Shown: piece after piece, positions 1 to 7,202 of the stretch
Layout of the letters: each line of letters opens with the position of its first letter
Position numbering within the stretch: position 1 is the first letter of the stretch
Assembly (NCBI RefSeq): GCF_004768545.1
Contig: NZ_CP038635.1
Span: 2,046,001-2,110,000, forward strand
Direction of reading: 5' to 3'
DNA length: 64,000 nucleotides
Origin: Cupriavidus oxalaticus
GTDB taxonomy: Bacteria; Pseudomonadota; Gammaproteobacteria; Burkholderiales; Burkholderiaceae
The notes under the pieces: generated by a model
Seen by the model: only the letters and a program-made list of their open reading frames with translations
Told to the model about the DNA's origin: nothing
The model's database searches: none
Position numbers and translations under genes: made by a program

Positions 1-366
1 GATGCGATGCGCGTGCGAGGTCGCCAGCACGATCGACAGCATCAGCCGCCCCAGCCCCTGGCGCTGGCGCGGCGGGTCGACGGTGATATTGAGCAGGTGC
101 ATCTCGTCGACCACCGGCATCAGCACTGCATAGGCCACCAGCGTGCCGGCGGGATCGCGCAGCGTCAGGCCGAGATGCCCGGCCTTGACCGAGTTCTCGA
201 AATTGCCGCGCGTCCACGGATGGCTGTAGGCGCGCGCCTCGATCCCGGCCACCGCCTCCAGGTCGAGCGCGCTCATCCGGCCCAGCGCAAAGCCCGGCGG
301 CAGCGGCGGCATGGCGGGCACGGCCGGCCAGTCGGCACGCTCTTCCAGCGGGTAGGCGGCGCTCAC
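1..366 (-). CDS. rimI: Ribosomal protein alanine N-acetyltransferase RimI, N-terminal part
   Basis: A GNAT-fold acetyltransferase that would acetylate the N-terminal alanine of ribosomal protein S18. The window holds the first 122 codons; the C-terminus lies beyond position 1. Visible features are a HPWTRGNF block near residue 49-56, typical of RimI, and the acetyl-CoA pyrophosphate loop RQRQGLG at residues 100-106. The start is a GTG whose last two bases overlap the tsaB stop (GTGA), which implies translational coupling. The tsaB-rimI pairing is common in proteobacteria. Function is by family; the start is inferred from the overlap. Confidence 0.9.
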   Translation of the reverse strand, partial: MSAAYPLEERADWPAVPAMPPLPPGFALGRMSALDLEAVAGIEARAYSHPWTRGNFENSVKAGHLGLTLRDPAGTLVAYAVLMPVVDEMHLLNITVDPPRQRQGLGRLMLSIVLATSHAHRI

Positions 367-1121
367 GATGCACTCCCGGCCGTGGCCGCGGCGCGCGCGG
401 CGGCGGCGGCTTCGCGTTCGGCGACGGTTCGCGCGACCTTGTCGCGCAGGTAGATCGGCATGGCACGGTCGGCGTCGATGGCCTCGCCACGCGCCAGCGC
501 GCGCAGTGCGATGGCGACCATCGGCTGCGCATGGGGCATCGCCTCCGGCAGCACGCGCTGCGCGCGCGCCAGGCCGGCGAGGCGTTCGCCGAAGACCGTG
601 GCGGCATTGCCCGCCAGCCAGAATTCGCCACCGGGCAGCTGCACGGTTTCCGGCGCGCTTACCAGCATCGGCGTGCGCTCCACCCACTCCTGCGCGGCGG
701 CATCCCAGCCGAAGGCGCCGGCATAGGCCTCGTCCATGCGTGCGTCAAGCGCGACCAGCACCGAGATATCCGCGGGCAGCGCCGGCTCGGCGGCGCGCAC
801 GCGCTCGGCGCAAGCCAGCAAGGTATTGACCGGCACCACCGGCAGGCCGGCACCGAAGGCCAGTCCCTGCGCCACGCCACACGCGGTACGCAGGCCGGTA
901 AACGAGCCGGGACCGGCGCCGAAGGCGATCGCGGCGCAATCGGCCAGTGCGATGCCGGCCTCGGCCAGCAGCTCGCCGGCGGCGGGCAGCACGCGCGCGG
1001 AGGAGCGTGCGCCGGTGTGCTCATGGCGCACCAGGCACTCAATGCCGGCGCCGGCCACGGCACGTCCGAGCGCGACCGAGCACCACTCCGTAGAAGTTTC
1101 AACAGCAAGAATCCAGGACAT
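363..1121 (-). CDS. tsaB: tRNA threonylcarbamoyladenosine biosynthesis protein TsaB
   Basis: TsaB partners with TsaD and TsaE in making the universal t6A37 modification of ANN-decoding tRNAs in the cytoplasm. The 252-residue product starts with the ASKHA-fold strand ILAVETSTEWCSVAL and has the GPGSFTGLR motif around residue 75, both diagnostic of the TsaB/YeaZ family. An open frame continues upstream to 1259, but those codons are not conserved-looking, and the ATG at 1121 places the first beta strand at the N-terminus as usual. The gene is coupled to rimI by a GTGA overlap. It is divergent from the acyl-CoA-binding protein gene. Confidence 0.95.
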   Translation of the reverse strand: MSWILAVETSTEWCSVALGRAVAGAGIECLVRHEHTGARSSARVLPAAGELLAEAGIALADCAAIAFGAGPGSFTGLRTACGVAQGLAFGAGLPVVPVNTLLACAERVRAAEPALPADISVLVALDARMDEAYAGAFGWDAAAQEWVERTPMLVSAPETVQLPGGEFWLAGNAATVFGERLAGLARAQRVLPEAMPHAQPMVAIALRALARGEAIDADRAMPIYLRDKVARTVAEREAAAAARAAATAGSAS

Positions 1122-1240
1122 GGCGCGATTGTAGCCGCTGGCGCCCGGAACCGAGGGCTTCTTCGGTTTTAGACGCGCGGTCTGGCGCACCGGCGCGGCT
1201 ATCATCGGCAGCACTTTCACAAACTCCCACGGAGAAACCC

Positions 1241-1756
1241 ATGAGCGACCTGCAGGCACGCTTCGACCAGTCCCAGATCGACGTCAAGCAACTGAGCGAG
1301 CGCCCCAGCAACATGACCCTGCTGCGCCTGTACGCCCTGTTCAAGCAAGGCAGCGAAGGCGACGCGCACGGCGACAAGCCGGGCATGACCGACTTTGTCG
1401 GCCGCTACAAGTTCGAAGCCTGGGAAGCGCTGCGCGGCACCGCGCGCGAGCAGGCGATGGAGCAGTACATCGCGCTGGTGGAAGAACTGCGCAGCGGCGG
1501 CCAGCTAAGCCCTGCCACGCCAGCCGGCGGCCTCAGCCCGCCGGCAGCGGCCTTGGCCGGATACGCCAGGCCGCGAAGATCGCACTGGCGATCACCACCC
1601 CGACCGCCAGGAAAGTCTCATCGAAGGCGCGGATGCGCGCCGCCTGCAGCGCGGCGTCGCCCGCCTGGTCCAGCACCGCGCCGTGCTGCGTCAGCCGCCA
1701 CTGCAGCCCCACGCCGGCAAGGCTCACGCCGATCGCGCCGCCCAGCTGACGGATAA
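1241..1756 (+). CDS. Acyl-CoA-binding protein with abnormal C-terminal extension
   Basis: The first ~87 residues are a standard acyl-CoA-binding protein (ACBP), a small cytosolic four-helix carrier of long-chain acyl-CoA esters. They carry the LYALFKQ segment, GDKPG turn and YKFEAWEALRG helix that contact the ligand. Bacterial ACBPs usually end there, at about 85-90 residues, but this frame continues to 171 residues of low-complexity Arg/Pro/Ala sequence antisense to the 3' end of the convergent efflux gene. A TAA lies at 1506-1508 in the next frame; losing one G at 1499-1500 would give an end of EELRSGAS. I think the tail is the result of a one-base insertion or sequencing error. The Shine-Dalgarno sequence GGAGA lies 6-7 bases before the ATG. 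Confidence 0.85.
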   Translation: MSDLQARFDQSQIDVKQLSERPSNMTLLRLYALFKQGSEGDAHGDKPGMTDFVGRYKFEAWEALRGTAREQAMEQYIALVEELRSGGQLSPATPAGGLSPPAAALAGYARPRRSHWRSPPRPPGKSHRRRGCAPPAARRRPPGPAPRRAASAATAAPRRQGSRRSRRPADG

Positions 1757-3014
1757 AGTTGATGCAGCTCGACCCCTGCGCGATCAGCGAGAAATCCACG
1801 CCCCGCATCGATCCCAGCGTCAGCGACGGCAAGATGCAGCCGAGCCCGATCCGCCCCAGCACCGCCAGCGCGACCAGCAGCAGATACGGCGTAGAAGGCG
1901 ACCCCAGCGCCATCAGCAGGAACGACAGCGCCAGCAGCGCCAGCCCGAACGATACCTGGACATGCGGCGAGATCCGGTGCGTGAAGCGGCCCGCCACGGC
2001 GATGGTCAGCGCCAGCATCACGCCCGCCGGCAGCAGCACCAGGCCCGCGCGCGAGGGCGTGTACTCCAGCGCCATCTGCATGTAGACCGGCAGCAGGTAG
2101 GTCGAGCCGAACAGGCCCGCACCGTAGATAAATGCCACTACCGCGCCCGCCGCGAACTGCCGGTAGCTGTACAGCCGCATGTTCATTAGCGGATGGGGCG
2201 CGCGCAGCTGCCACAGCACGAACGCCGCCAGCATCAGCACGCCGAAGCCGGCCAGCGCCATGCCCGCGGCCACGCTTTCGCGCATTTCGACCACGCCGTT
2301 GAGCAGGCTCACGGTCGCCACGCCGGCCAGCGCCAGGCCGCGCCAGTCCAGCGGCTCGCGCTCGCCCATCATGATCGAATCCACCGCCATGAAGCGCCGC
2401 GCCATCGCCGCGCCGAGCAGCGTCAGCGGCACCACCACGAAGAAGATCGAGCGCCAGCCGAACGCCTCGACCAGGAAGCCGCCCAGGCTCGGCCCCAGCG
2501 CCGGCGCCAGCACCACGCCGAAGCCGAACATGCTGATGGCCTTGCCCTGCTCGCGCTCCTCGAACACACGCAGGATCAGGATATTGGGCAGCGGCTGCAT
2601 GATGCCGGCGGCGGCGCCTTCGGCCACGCGCATGGCGATCATCACGCCGTAGGTCGGCGAGAACCCGCCGAACAGTCCGCCCGCGCCCAGCAGCAGCAGC
2701 GACCCCAGGAAGGTGCGGCGCAGCCCGTAGCGGTTGAGCAGCCACGGCGTCAGCAGCATCGACAGCGTCATCGCGATCATGAAGCTGGCCGCGACCCATT
2801 GCGCGCGCTCCTGCCCCAGCACGAAGTGCCGGCTCAGGTCGGGGATGGCAACGTTGATGATGGTGGACGAGACGATCGACGAGACCGTGCCCAGCATCAG
2901 TGTCATCAGCACCAGCCAGCGCAGGCGGTCGCCATAGCGCTCACGCAGCGCCGCCCGGGTCGGCCCGCCCGGCTGCTTGCCGGACGTCTCCGGCGCGACG
3001 GGGCCCTCGCTCAC
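1533..3014 (-). CDS. DHA2-family (EmrB/QacA-type) MFS drug efflux transporter
   Basis: An inner-membrane proton-driven multidrug exporter of 493 residues, the normal size for the 14-helix DHA2 branch of the major facilitator superfamily. About fourteen hydrophobic segments are visible. The N-terminal motif WVAASFMIAMTLSMLLTPWL followed by RYGLRRTFL matches the helix 2 and loop 2-3 region (motif A), and GVVLAPALGPSLGGFL matches motif C of antiporters. The GTG start overlaps the stop of the upstream SRPBCC gene (GTGA), so the two are coupled. No membrane-fusion (EmrA) partner lies nearby, so it may work alone. The 3' end overlaps the extended frame of the convergent ACBP gene. Confidence 0.9.
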   Translation of the reverse strand: MSEGPVAPETSGKQPGGPTRAALRERYGDRLRWLVLMTLMLGTVSSIVSSTIINVAIPDLSRHFVLGQERAQWVAASFMIAMTLSMLLTPWLLNRYGLRRTFLGSLLLLGAGGLFGGFSPTYGVMIAMRVAEGAAAGIMQPLPNILILRVFEEREQGKAISMFGFGVVLAPALGPSLGGFLVEAFGWRSIFFVVVPLTLLGAAMARRFMAVDSIMMGEREPLDWRGLALAGVATVSLLNGVVEMRESVAAGMALAGFGVLMLAAFVLWQLRAPHPLMNMRLYSYRQFAAGAVVAFIYGAGLFGSTYLLPVYMQMALEYTPSRAGLVLLPAGVMLALTIAVAGRFTHRISPHVQVSFGLALLALSFLLMALGSPSTPYLLLVALAVLGRIGLGCILPSLTLGSMRGVDFSLIAQGSSCINFIRQLGGAIGVSLAGVGLQWRLTQHGAVLDQAGDAALQAARIRAFDETFLAVGVVIASAIFAAWRIRPRPLPAG

Positions 3015-3481
3015 CCCAGCCGCCCGGTGTCGGCGATCTCGCGGATCTTGCGGACGGTGTCGAGGTCGGCCTCGTGATAGGCGGACTTGACGATCTCGGC
3101 GTAGCGGTCGTCGCCGCTGGCATCGACGGCCGGCATGGTGGTGTCGTAGGTGAAGCGCAGCAGCAGCGCGCCCGGGCCGGGGGTCTCGATCACCATGGTC
3201 AGCGTGCCCCCGGCGTGCTCGGCAGTGGCTGCGGTTTCGTAGCGCACCTGGCGGCGCGGCTCGAACACGACGCGGTCATGGATGGACGCCTCGCCGAAAT
3301 GCAGCACGCGGTCGATCCAGTTGTCGCCGCGCGCCACCACTTCGGCACTGTCCAGGCCCAGCACGAACAGTTCGGGAGACTCGGCGCGCAACACCAGGCC
3401 TTGCCAAAGCTGGTCGGGTGTCAGCGGATCCAGCTGGGGGTTGCCGGGATCATTGATTTCCACCAAGTGCTCGAAACGCAA
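3011..3481 (-). CDS. SRPBCC-fold protein of the AtaL/DUF1857 type
   Basis: A 156-residue START/Bet v1-like protein; the sequence after LRFEHLVEIND and the motif LTPDQLWQGLVLRAE resemble the DUF1857 (AtaL-like) group, whose biochemical role is unknown. The beginning is uncertain: I chose the TTG at 3481 because GGGAGAG precedes it by about 5-6 bases, whereas the TTG 21 bases upstream lacks a ribosome binding site. Its stop overlaps the GTG start of the DHA2 transporter, so the two proteins are probably made together. A role in binding the same hydrophobic compound the pump exports is possible but is only inference. Confidence 0.7.
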   Translation of the reverse strand: MRFEHLVEINDPGNPQLDPLTPDQLWQGLVLRAESPELFVLGLDSAEVVARGDNWIDRVLHFGEASIHDRVVFEPRRQVRYETAATAEHAGGTLTMVIETPGPGALLLRFTYDTTMPAVDASGDDRYAEIVKSAYHEADLDTVRKIREIADTGRLG

Positions 3482-3624
3482 CTTCTCTCTCCCTGTCTTC
3501 AATAAGTCGATATTATGAAGTCTCCGCGTGTTCGGAAGACGTTTTTGTCTGCGCGGTGCAACATTGCCGAGGCAGCCCTCTCGCCGGATATCGACCGATC
3601 ATCATGTTGACTGGAGTACCGCGC

Positions 3625-4299
3625 ATGCCTGCCGCGTCGCTAGCAGACACCGATCCGCTGCAAGTCCTTGTCTATGCCGATTCACTGTCCTGGGGGATCG
3701 TCCCCGGCACGCGCCAGCGGCTGCCGTTCCCGGTGCGCTGGCCGGGCCGCCTGGAACTGGCGCTGAATGCCGACCGCGGCACGCCGGTGCGCATCATCGA
3801 AGACTGCCTGAACGGCCGCCGCACGGTCTGGGACGATCCCTTCAAGCCGGGACGCAACGGGCTGCAGGGGCTGGCGCAGCGTATCGAGATCCACTCGCCG
3901 CTGGCACTGGTGGTCTTGATGCTGGGCAACAACGATTTCCAGTCGATGCATCCGCACAATGCCTGGCACGCCTCCCAGGGCATCGGCGCCCTGGTGCAGG
4001 CCATCCGCAGCGCACCGATCGAACCGGGCATGCCGGTGCCATCCGTGCTGGTGGTGGTGCCGCCGCCGATCCGCACGCCGCGCGGGCCGCTGGCGCCCAA
4101 GTTTGCCGGTGGCGAGCATAAATGGACCGGCCTGCCGCAGGCGGTTGCCGAACTCTGCGCGCAGCTGGATTGCCCGATGTTCGATGCCGGCACGGTCATC
4201 CACAGCAGCGCCGTCGACGGCGTGCATCTTGACGCGGACGCCCACGTGGCGCTTGGCGACGCATTGCATCCTGTCGTTCGCGAACTGCTGCCGCGCTGA
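3625..4299 (+). CDS. SGNH/GDSL-family hydrolase (arylesterase-like)
   Basis: A 224-residue SGNH-fold ester hydrolase. Block I is YADSLSWG with the nucleophile Ser20, block III is GNND (LMLGNNDF), and block V is DGVHLDADAH with the Asp-x-x-His pair; all four catalytic positions are therefore present. The substrate cannot be told; relatives include arylesterases and acyl-CoA thioesterase-like lipases. There is no signal peptide, so the protein is probably cytoplasmic. The ATG at 3625 has GGAG nearby (TGGAGTACCGC) and gives the usual length; ATGs upstream at 3604 add only unconserved residues. Confidence 0.85.
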   Translation: MPAASLADTDPLQVLVYADSLSWGIVPGTRQRLPFPVRWPGRLELALNADRGTPVRIIEDCLNGRRTVWDDPFKPGRNGLQGLAQRIEIHSPLALVVLMLGNNDFQSMHPHNAWHASQGIGALVQAIRSAPIEPGMPVPSVLVVVPPPIRTPRGPLAPKFAGGEHKWTGLPQAVAELCAQLDCPMFDAGTVIHSSAVDGVHLDADAHVALGDALHPVVRELLPR

Positions 4300-4319
4300 C
4301 CCCCGCGTCTCGGCACTCC

Positions 4320-4365
4320 TTCAGCGGCCGGCTGAAACATCACTCCTGACAGCAGTTGTCAGGAG
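4320..4365. other. Two tandem hairpins after the SGNH hydrolase gene
   Basis: TTCAGC/GCTGAA (4320-4336, five-base loop) is followed by a perfect nine-base stem CTCCTGACA/TGTCAGGAG (4343-4365, loop GCAGT). No T-run follows, so this is not a textbook intrinsic terminator. It may still protect the 3' end of the upstream mRNA, or be an operator for the VOC gene starting at 4418. Confidence 0.45.
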
Positions 4366-4417
4366 GGCCGGCGCACAATGCGGCCGCTTTCACACGGAAC
4401 GCCGCAAGGAGGCTGTC

Positions 4418-4825
4418 ATGGAGTTGCTGATCAATATCGATGTCGACGACCTCGCGCGCGGCATCGCCTTCTACGAGCAAGGCCTGGGGCTGAAGCTGCA
4501 GCGTCGGCTGTTTGATGGCACCGTCGCTGAAATGCTGGGCGGCAATACGCCGATTTACCTGCTCGCCAAACCCGCCGGCACCCGCCCTACCAGTCGTTCG
4601 GATACCCGGCGCGATTACCGGCGGCATTGGACGCCGGTGCATCTCGACTTTGTCGTGGCCGACCTCGAAGCCGCGATCGAACGGGCGCTGGAAGCCGGGG
4701 CCGAGATCGAGGACTGGCCGCAGGATTTCGACTGGGGCAGGCAGGCTACGTTGTCGGATCCGTTTGGGCATGGGCTTTGTTTTGTTGAGTGGAGGGGTGA
4801 GGGGTATGGGGTGGTGGCGGGCTGA
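4418..4825 (+). CDS. VOC-superfamily (glyoxalase/bleomycin-resistance fold) protein
   Basis: A 135-residue single-domain vicinal-oxygen-chelate protein. The beta-alpha-beta-beta-beta modules are visible: IDVDDLARGIAFYEQGLGL at the N-terminus, VHLDFVVADLEAAIERALEAG in the middle, and the closing DPFGHGLCFVEW. The His in VHLDFV and Glu in CFVEW are at positions that bind metal in this fold. The specific reaction (dioxygenase, glyoxalase or resistance protein) cannot be told. AAGGAGG lies 6 bases before the ATG. Transcribed alone downstream of two hairpins. Confidence 0.85.
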   Translation: MELLINIDVDDLARGIAFYEQGLGLKLQRRLFDGTVAEMLGGNTPIYLLAKPAGTRPTSRSDTRRDYRRHWTPVHLDFVVADLEAAIERALEAGAEIEDWPQDFDWGRQATLSDPFGHGLCFVEWRGEGYGVVAG

Positions 4826-4901
4826 ATGACCGGTTTGCCGCTATCAAAGCCTGGCCTTGTCGCGGCTGGTGACATGTTGTCGGCCATTGAACCGCCTGGT
4901 T

Positions 4902-4945
4902 CCGCCCTCCTGGGCGGGTCACTTTTTGTCCAAGCGACAAAAAGT
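4902..4945. repeat. Double-hairpin intergenic repeat
   Basis: CCGCCC-TCCT-GGGCGG (4902-4917) is followed directly by a perfect ten-base stem ACTTTTTGTC/GACAAAAAGT with loop CAAGC (4921-4945) and then AACCAAAAAACGCG. This two-hairpin cassette is a form I recall as dispersed in intergenic regions of Cupriavidus, Ralstonia and Xanthomonas; copy number cannot be checked from one window. It follows the VOC gene by 76 bases and could act as a bidirectional terminator, since T- and A-tracts lie inside the arms. Confidence 0.6.
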
Positions 4946-5282
4946 AACCAAAAAACGCGTCGCCTGAGCGGCTGGCTATCAATTTAGCTGCGTGCGTGGT
5001 TCGGGCGGTGGTGATTTCCGTTCGATGTGGATGGTGGTTCGAACCTGCTACGCCAGGTGAGTTTGGGATAGTGGCTACGTCGTCCCACTATTGGACGATC
5101 CCCATGCAGGGCGTAGGCCGCCTGCTAAATGCGTTATCGGTGGGACGCCTTCGGCTGCGCTGCGCGCCGTCCCTAGTGTGACAGGACGCCGCGCCCAGCA
5201 TAGCGCCATTTAATGCCGGCATTCGCCTTTAGGTAGGATTCATAAGCATATGAAAAAGAAATAGACGCCAGATCCGTTCCTG

Positions 5283-5306
5283 TTGCGCGGTTTTAGCGCA
5301 ATTGCG
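5283..5306. promoter_or_regulatory. Cluster of TTGCG/GCGCAA half-sites upstream of the MetQ-like gene
   Basis: TTGCGC-N7-GCGCAA (5283-5301) runs into the palindrome CGCAATTGCG (5297-5306), so three TTGCG-type half-sites occur in 24 bases, about 87-110 bases before the ATG of the binding-protein gene. The spacing suits a dimeric regulator. Which regulator is unknown. Confidence 0.4.
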
Positions 5307-5392
5307 TTAATCTGTGGCCTCGCCTACGTAGACAATCCCTGCCAAGGCGTACCTGTCTCTCTCGCCACATAATCAAAACATACAGAACTCCT

Positions 5393-6205
5393 ATGCGCAG
5401 CACCTCCCTTATCAAGCGCCTGGCGGTTGCCATCTCCGCAATCGGCTTTATCGCCGCCGGCAGCGCCTCGGCCCAGGAACAGACCATACGCGTCGGCACG
5501 GTCAGCGGTCCGGACGCGGAAGTCTGGCAAGTCGTACAGAAGGTCGCCAAGCGCAACGGCCTGAACGTCAAGGTCGTGGAATTCAACGACTACGTGCAAC
5601 CCAACGCTGCGCTGGATGCGGGCGACCTGGATGCCAACAGCTTCCAGCACCAGCCCTACCTGGACAGCCAGGTCAAGCAGCGTGGCTACAAGATGCAGAG
5701 CGTCGGCTACACCTATATCTCGCCGCTGGGCATCTACTCGAAGAACCTGAAGTCGCCCAAGGACCTGCCGCAGGGTGCCAAGGTGGCGGTGCCCAACGAC
5801 CCGTCCAATGAAAACCGCGCGCTGCTGCTGCTGCAGTCGCAGGGCGTGATCAAGCTCAAGGCCGGTGCCGGCACCAATGGCAACAACGCCACGCCGCTGG
5901 ACGTGGCCGAGAATCCCAGGAAGCTGAAGATCGTGGAACTGGACGCTGCGCAATTGGCGCGCGCCCTGCCCGATGTCGGCGCCGCGGTGATCAACACCAA
6001 CTACGCGCTGGCCGCCGGCCTGCAGCCGACCAAGGATGCGATCGCACTGGAAGACATCCACAGCCCGTACGCCAACATCATCGTGGTGCGCACGCAGGAC
6101 AAGGACAAGCCGTGGGTCAAGAAGCTGGTTGCCGCCTACCAGTCGGAAGACGTGCGCCAGTTCATGAAGGCCCAGTTCAAGGGCGCGATGGTGCCGTCGT
6201 TCTGA
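5393..6205 (+). CDS. MetQ/NlpA-family periplasmic substrate-binding protein
   Basis: A 270-residue solute-binding protein of the NlpA family, whose best-known members deliver D/L-methionine to the MetNI ABC importer. The N-terminus is a Sec signal ending GSASA|QEQ; unlike E. coli MetQ there is no lipobox Cys, so the mature protein should be soluble in the periplasm. Family hallmarks are GPDAEVWQVVQKVAKRNGL, FNDYVQPNAALDAGDLDANS and FQHQPYL. No metN or metI neighbour is present, so ligand and partner are unknown. It is followed after 72 bases by tRNA-Leu with its own promoter. Confidence 0.88.
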   Translation: MRSTSLIKRLAVAISAIGFIAAGSASAQEQTIRVGTVSGPDAEVWQVVQKVAKRNGLNVKVVEFNDYVQPNAALDAGDLDANSFQHQPYLDSQVKQRGYKMQSVGYTYISPLGIYSKNLKSPKDLPQGAKVAVPNDPSNENRALLLLQSQGVIKLKAGAGTNGNNATPLDVAENPRKLKIVELDAAQLARALPDVGAAVINTNYALAAGLQPTKDAIALEDIHSPYANIIVVRTQDKDKPWVKKLVAAYQSEDVRQFMKAQFKGAMVPSF

Positions 6206-6235
6206 CCGGACGCGCCTGGCTCTGCAACTTCGTGC

Positions 6236-6263
6236 TTGCAAATTCCGCCGCCTTCGGTAGAAT
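6236..6263 (+). promoter_or_regulatory. Sigma-70 promoter of first tRNA-Leu gene
   Basis: TTGCAA (6236-6241), 16-base spacer, TAGAAT (6258-6263), ending 14 bases before the tRNA 5' end. The same arrangement recurs exactly at the second copy. Confidence 0.75.
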
Positions 6264-6277
6264 GCGGCGCTCACCTT

Positions 6278-6364
6278 GCCCAGGTGGCGGAATTGGTAGA
6301 CGCACTAGGTTCAGGTCCTAGCGGTGGCAACACTGTGGAGGTTCGAGTCCTCTCCTGGGCACCA
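6278..6364 (+). tRNA. tRNA-Leu (anticodon CAG), copy 1
   Basis: A class II tRNA of 87 nt including an encoded CCA. The acceptor stem pairs GCCCAGG with CCTGGGC, the anticodon stem CTAGG/CCTAG encloses loop TTCAGGT with anticodon CAG, a long variable arm follows, and the T arm contains GGTTCGAGTCC. It decodes CUG, the dominant leucine codon in this GC-rich genome. The mature sequence is identical to the copy at 6497. Confidence 0.97.
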
Positions 6365-6381
6365 GAAGGTTTCAAGCGAGA

Positions 6382-6413
6382 AGCCCGCACGAATGTGCGG
6401 GCTTTTTGTTTTT
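6382..6413 (+). terminator. Intrinsic terminator of first tRNA-Leu gene
   Basis: Nine-base stem AGCCCGCAC/GTGCGGGCT with loop GAAT, followed by TTTTGTTTTT. It begins 17 bases past the tRNA. Confidence 0.9.
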
Positions 6414-6454
6414 GCGCCGACTGATATGAATTTTGGACACGGTGCTTCCGGGCC

Positions 6455-6482
6455 TTGCAAATTCCGACGCGCCGTGTAGAAT
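6455..6482 (+). promoter_or_regulatory. Sigma-70 promoter of second tRNA-Leu gene
   Basis: TTGCAA (6455-6460), 16-base spacer, TAGAAT (6477-6482). Spacer sequence has diverged from copy 1 (GACGCGCCGTG versus GCCGCCTTCGG) while both boxes and the GCGGCGCTCACC discriminator region are kept, which suggests selection on the promoter. Confidence 0.75.
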
Positions 6483-6496
6483 GCGGCGCTCACCTT

Positions 6497-6583
6497 GCCC
6501 AGGTGGCGGAATTGGTAGACGCACTAGGTTCAGGTCCTAGCGGTGGCAACACTGTGGAGGTTCGAGTCCTCTCCTGGGCACCA
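6497..6583 (+). tRNA. tRNA-Leu (anticodon CAG), copy 2
   Basis: Identical in all 87 positions to the copy 219 bases upstream, with encoded CCA, anticodon CAG in loop TTCAGGT and a long variable arm. Tandem duplication with a full promoter and terminator for each copy points to a gene-dosage demand for CUG decoding. Confidence 0.97.
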
Positions 6584-6599
6584 AAGGTTTCAAGCGAGA

Positions 6600-6630
6600 A
6601 GCCCGCACGAATGTGCGGGCTTTTTGTTTT
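6600..6630 (+). terminator. Intrinsic terminator of second tRNA-Leu gene
   Basis: The same AGCCCGCAC/GTGCGGGCT stem with GAAT loop and a T-rich tail as after copy 1. Confidence 0.9.
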
Positions 6631-6641
6631 TCCGGAACCTG

Positions 6642-6863
6642 TCAATCAATCCGCCGAGCAAAGCTCCGACGCCGCCAAGTCCATTGCGACTTGACCATTG
6701 CCAACAGGCAATGGATATCATGCGTCGACTCTGATCGCTCGCTCTCCTTCTCCAGCAACAACAAGATGGCGCTCAATCCGGCGCTAATTCGCTCCAGCGA
6801 TTCCGCCGTCCCGGGCGGGACAATGTTGAGTACGTCTGTGGTGTGATAACTGCGCGTATGCAT
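6642..6863 (-). CDS. Small hypothetical protein (73 aa)
   Basis: A 73-residue protein I do not recognise with certainty. The central part, VLNIVPPGTAESLERISAGLSAILLLLEKE, has the layout of small DUF3077-like proteins (a short conserved strand, then an amphipathic helix), but the match is weak. A strong ribosome binding site GGAGGA lies 8 bases before the ATG, which is the main reason to accept the gene. The C-terminus is basic (WRRRSFARRID). It is transcribed towards the tRNA-Leu terminators and ends 12 bases from the second one, which may serve it as well in reverse. Confidence 0.5.
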   Translation of the reverse strand: MHTRSYHTTDVLNIVPPGTAESLERISAGLSAILLLLEKESERSESTHDIHCLLAMVKSQWTWRRRSFARRID

Positions 6864-7202
6864 AGCATTCTTCCTCCGACAAGAGAAACGCCGCCGATCT
6901 GGTTCAGACAGGAGGTGGCGGGCCTGACAACGGGGGTGACAACCGGTGAACCGAGGGAAAACCGGCCAGCCATGCGGCTGCCCCGCCCGGCCCGCCGTGG
7001 AAACGGCTTGCTCGCGCGATTCTTACCAAACTCCCTTGGTTCCTTCGGGTTGTCGCGCCCGCCTCACCGAACCCCTCGGTGAGGCTTCCAGTCTCCCGCC
7101 CTGCCGTCAGGGCGTACATGAGACGCTTCGCATTCATTGCCCGCATCCATCGCCTACAGTAAATCCGACAGGCGCCATAGCGCCGCCGTCGGGAGACCTG
7201 CC
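6864..7202. other. Intergenic region of 339 bases with one hairpin
   Basis: No gene is supported. A perfect ten-base stem GCCTCACCGA/TCGGTGAGGC with loop ACCCC lies at 7062-7086, without a T-tract. The rest is G+C-rich. The region separates the divergent small gene and the serine hydrolase, so both promoters should be here; I see no convincing -35/-10 pair. Confidence 0.5.

Larger units (their letters stand above)
4826..5392. other. Intergenic region of 567 bases, no gene recognised
   Basis: No credible coding sequence is seen between the VOC gene and the MetQ-like gene. It contains the hairpin repeat at 4902-4945 and a cluster of TTGCG/GCGCAA half-sites at 5283-5306. A stretch with CCTTCGGCTGCGCTGC near 5145-5165 has the look of the G+C-rich degenerate spacer repeats of this genus. 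Tiny frames such as ATGAAAAAGAAATAG at 5250 are not supported as genes. Confidence 0.6.

Noticed and set aside
4418..4825. Reading the VOC protein as a much longer protein from the open frame starting at 3959
   Set aside because: That frame overlaps the SGNH hydrolase gene out of phase, and the hairpins and ribosome binding site come just before the ATG at 4418.
5250..5264. ATGAAAAAGAAATAG leader peptide
   Set aside because: Four codons only, no attenuator structure behind it.
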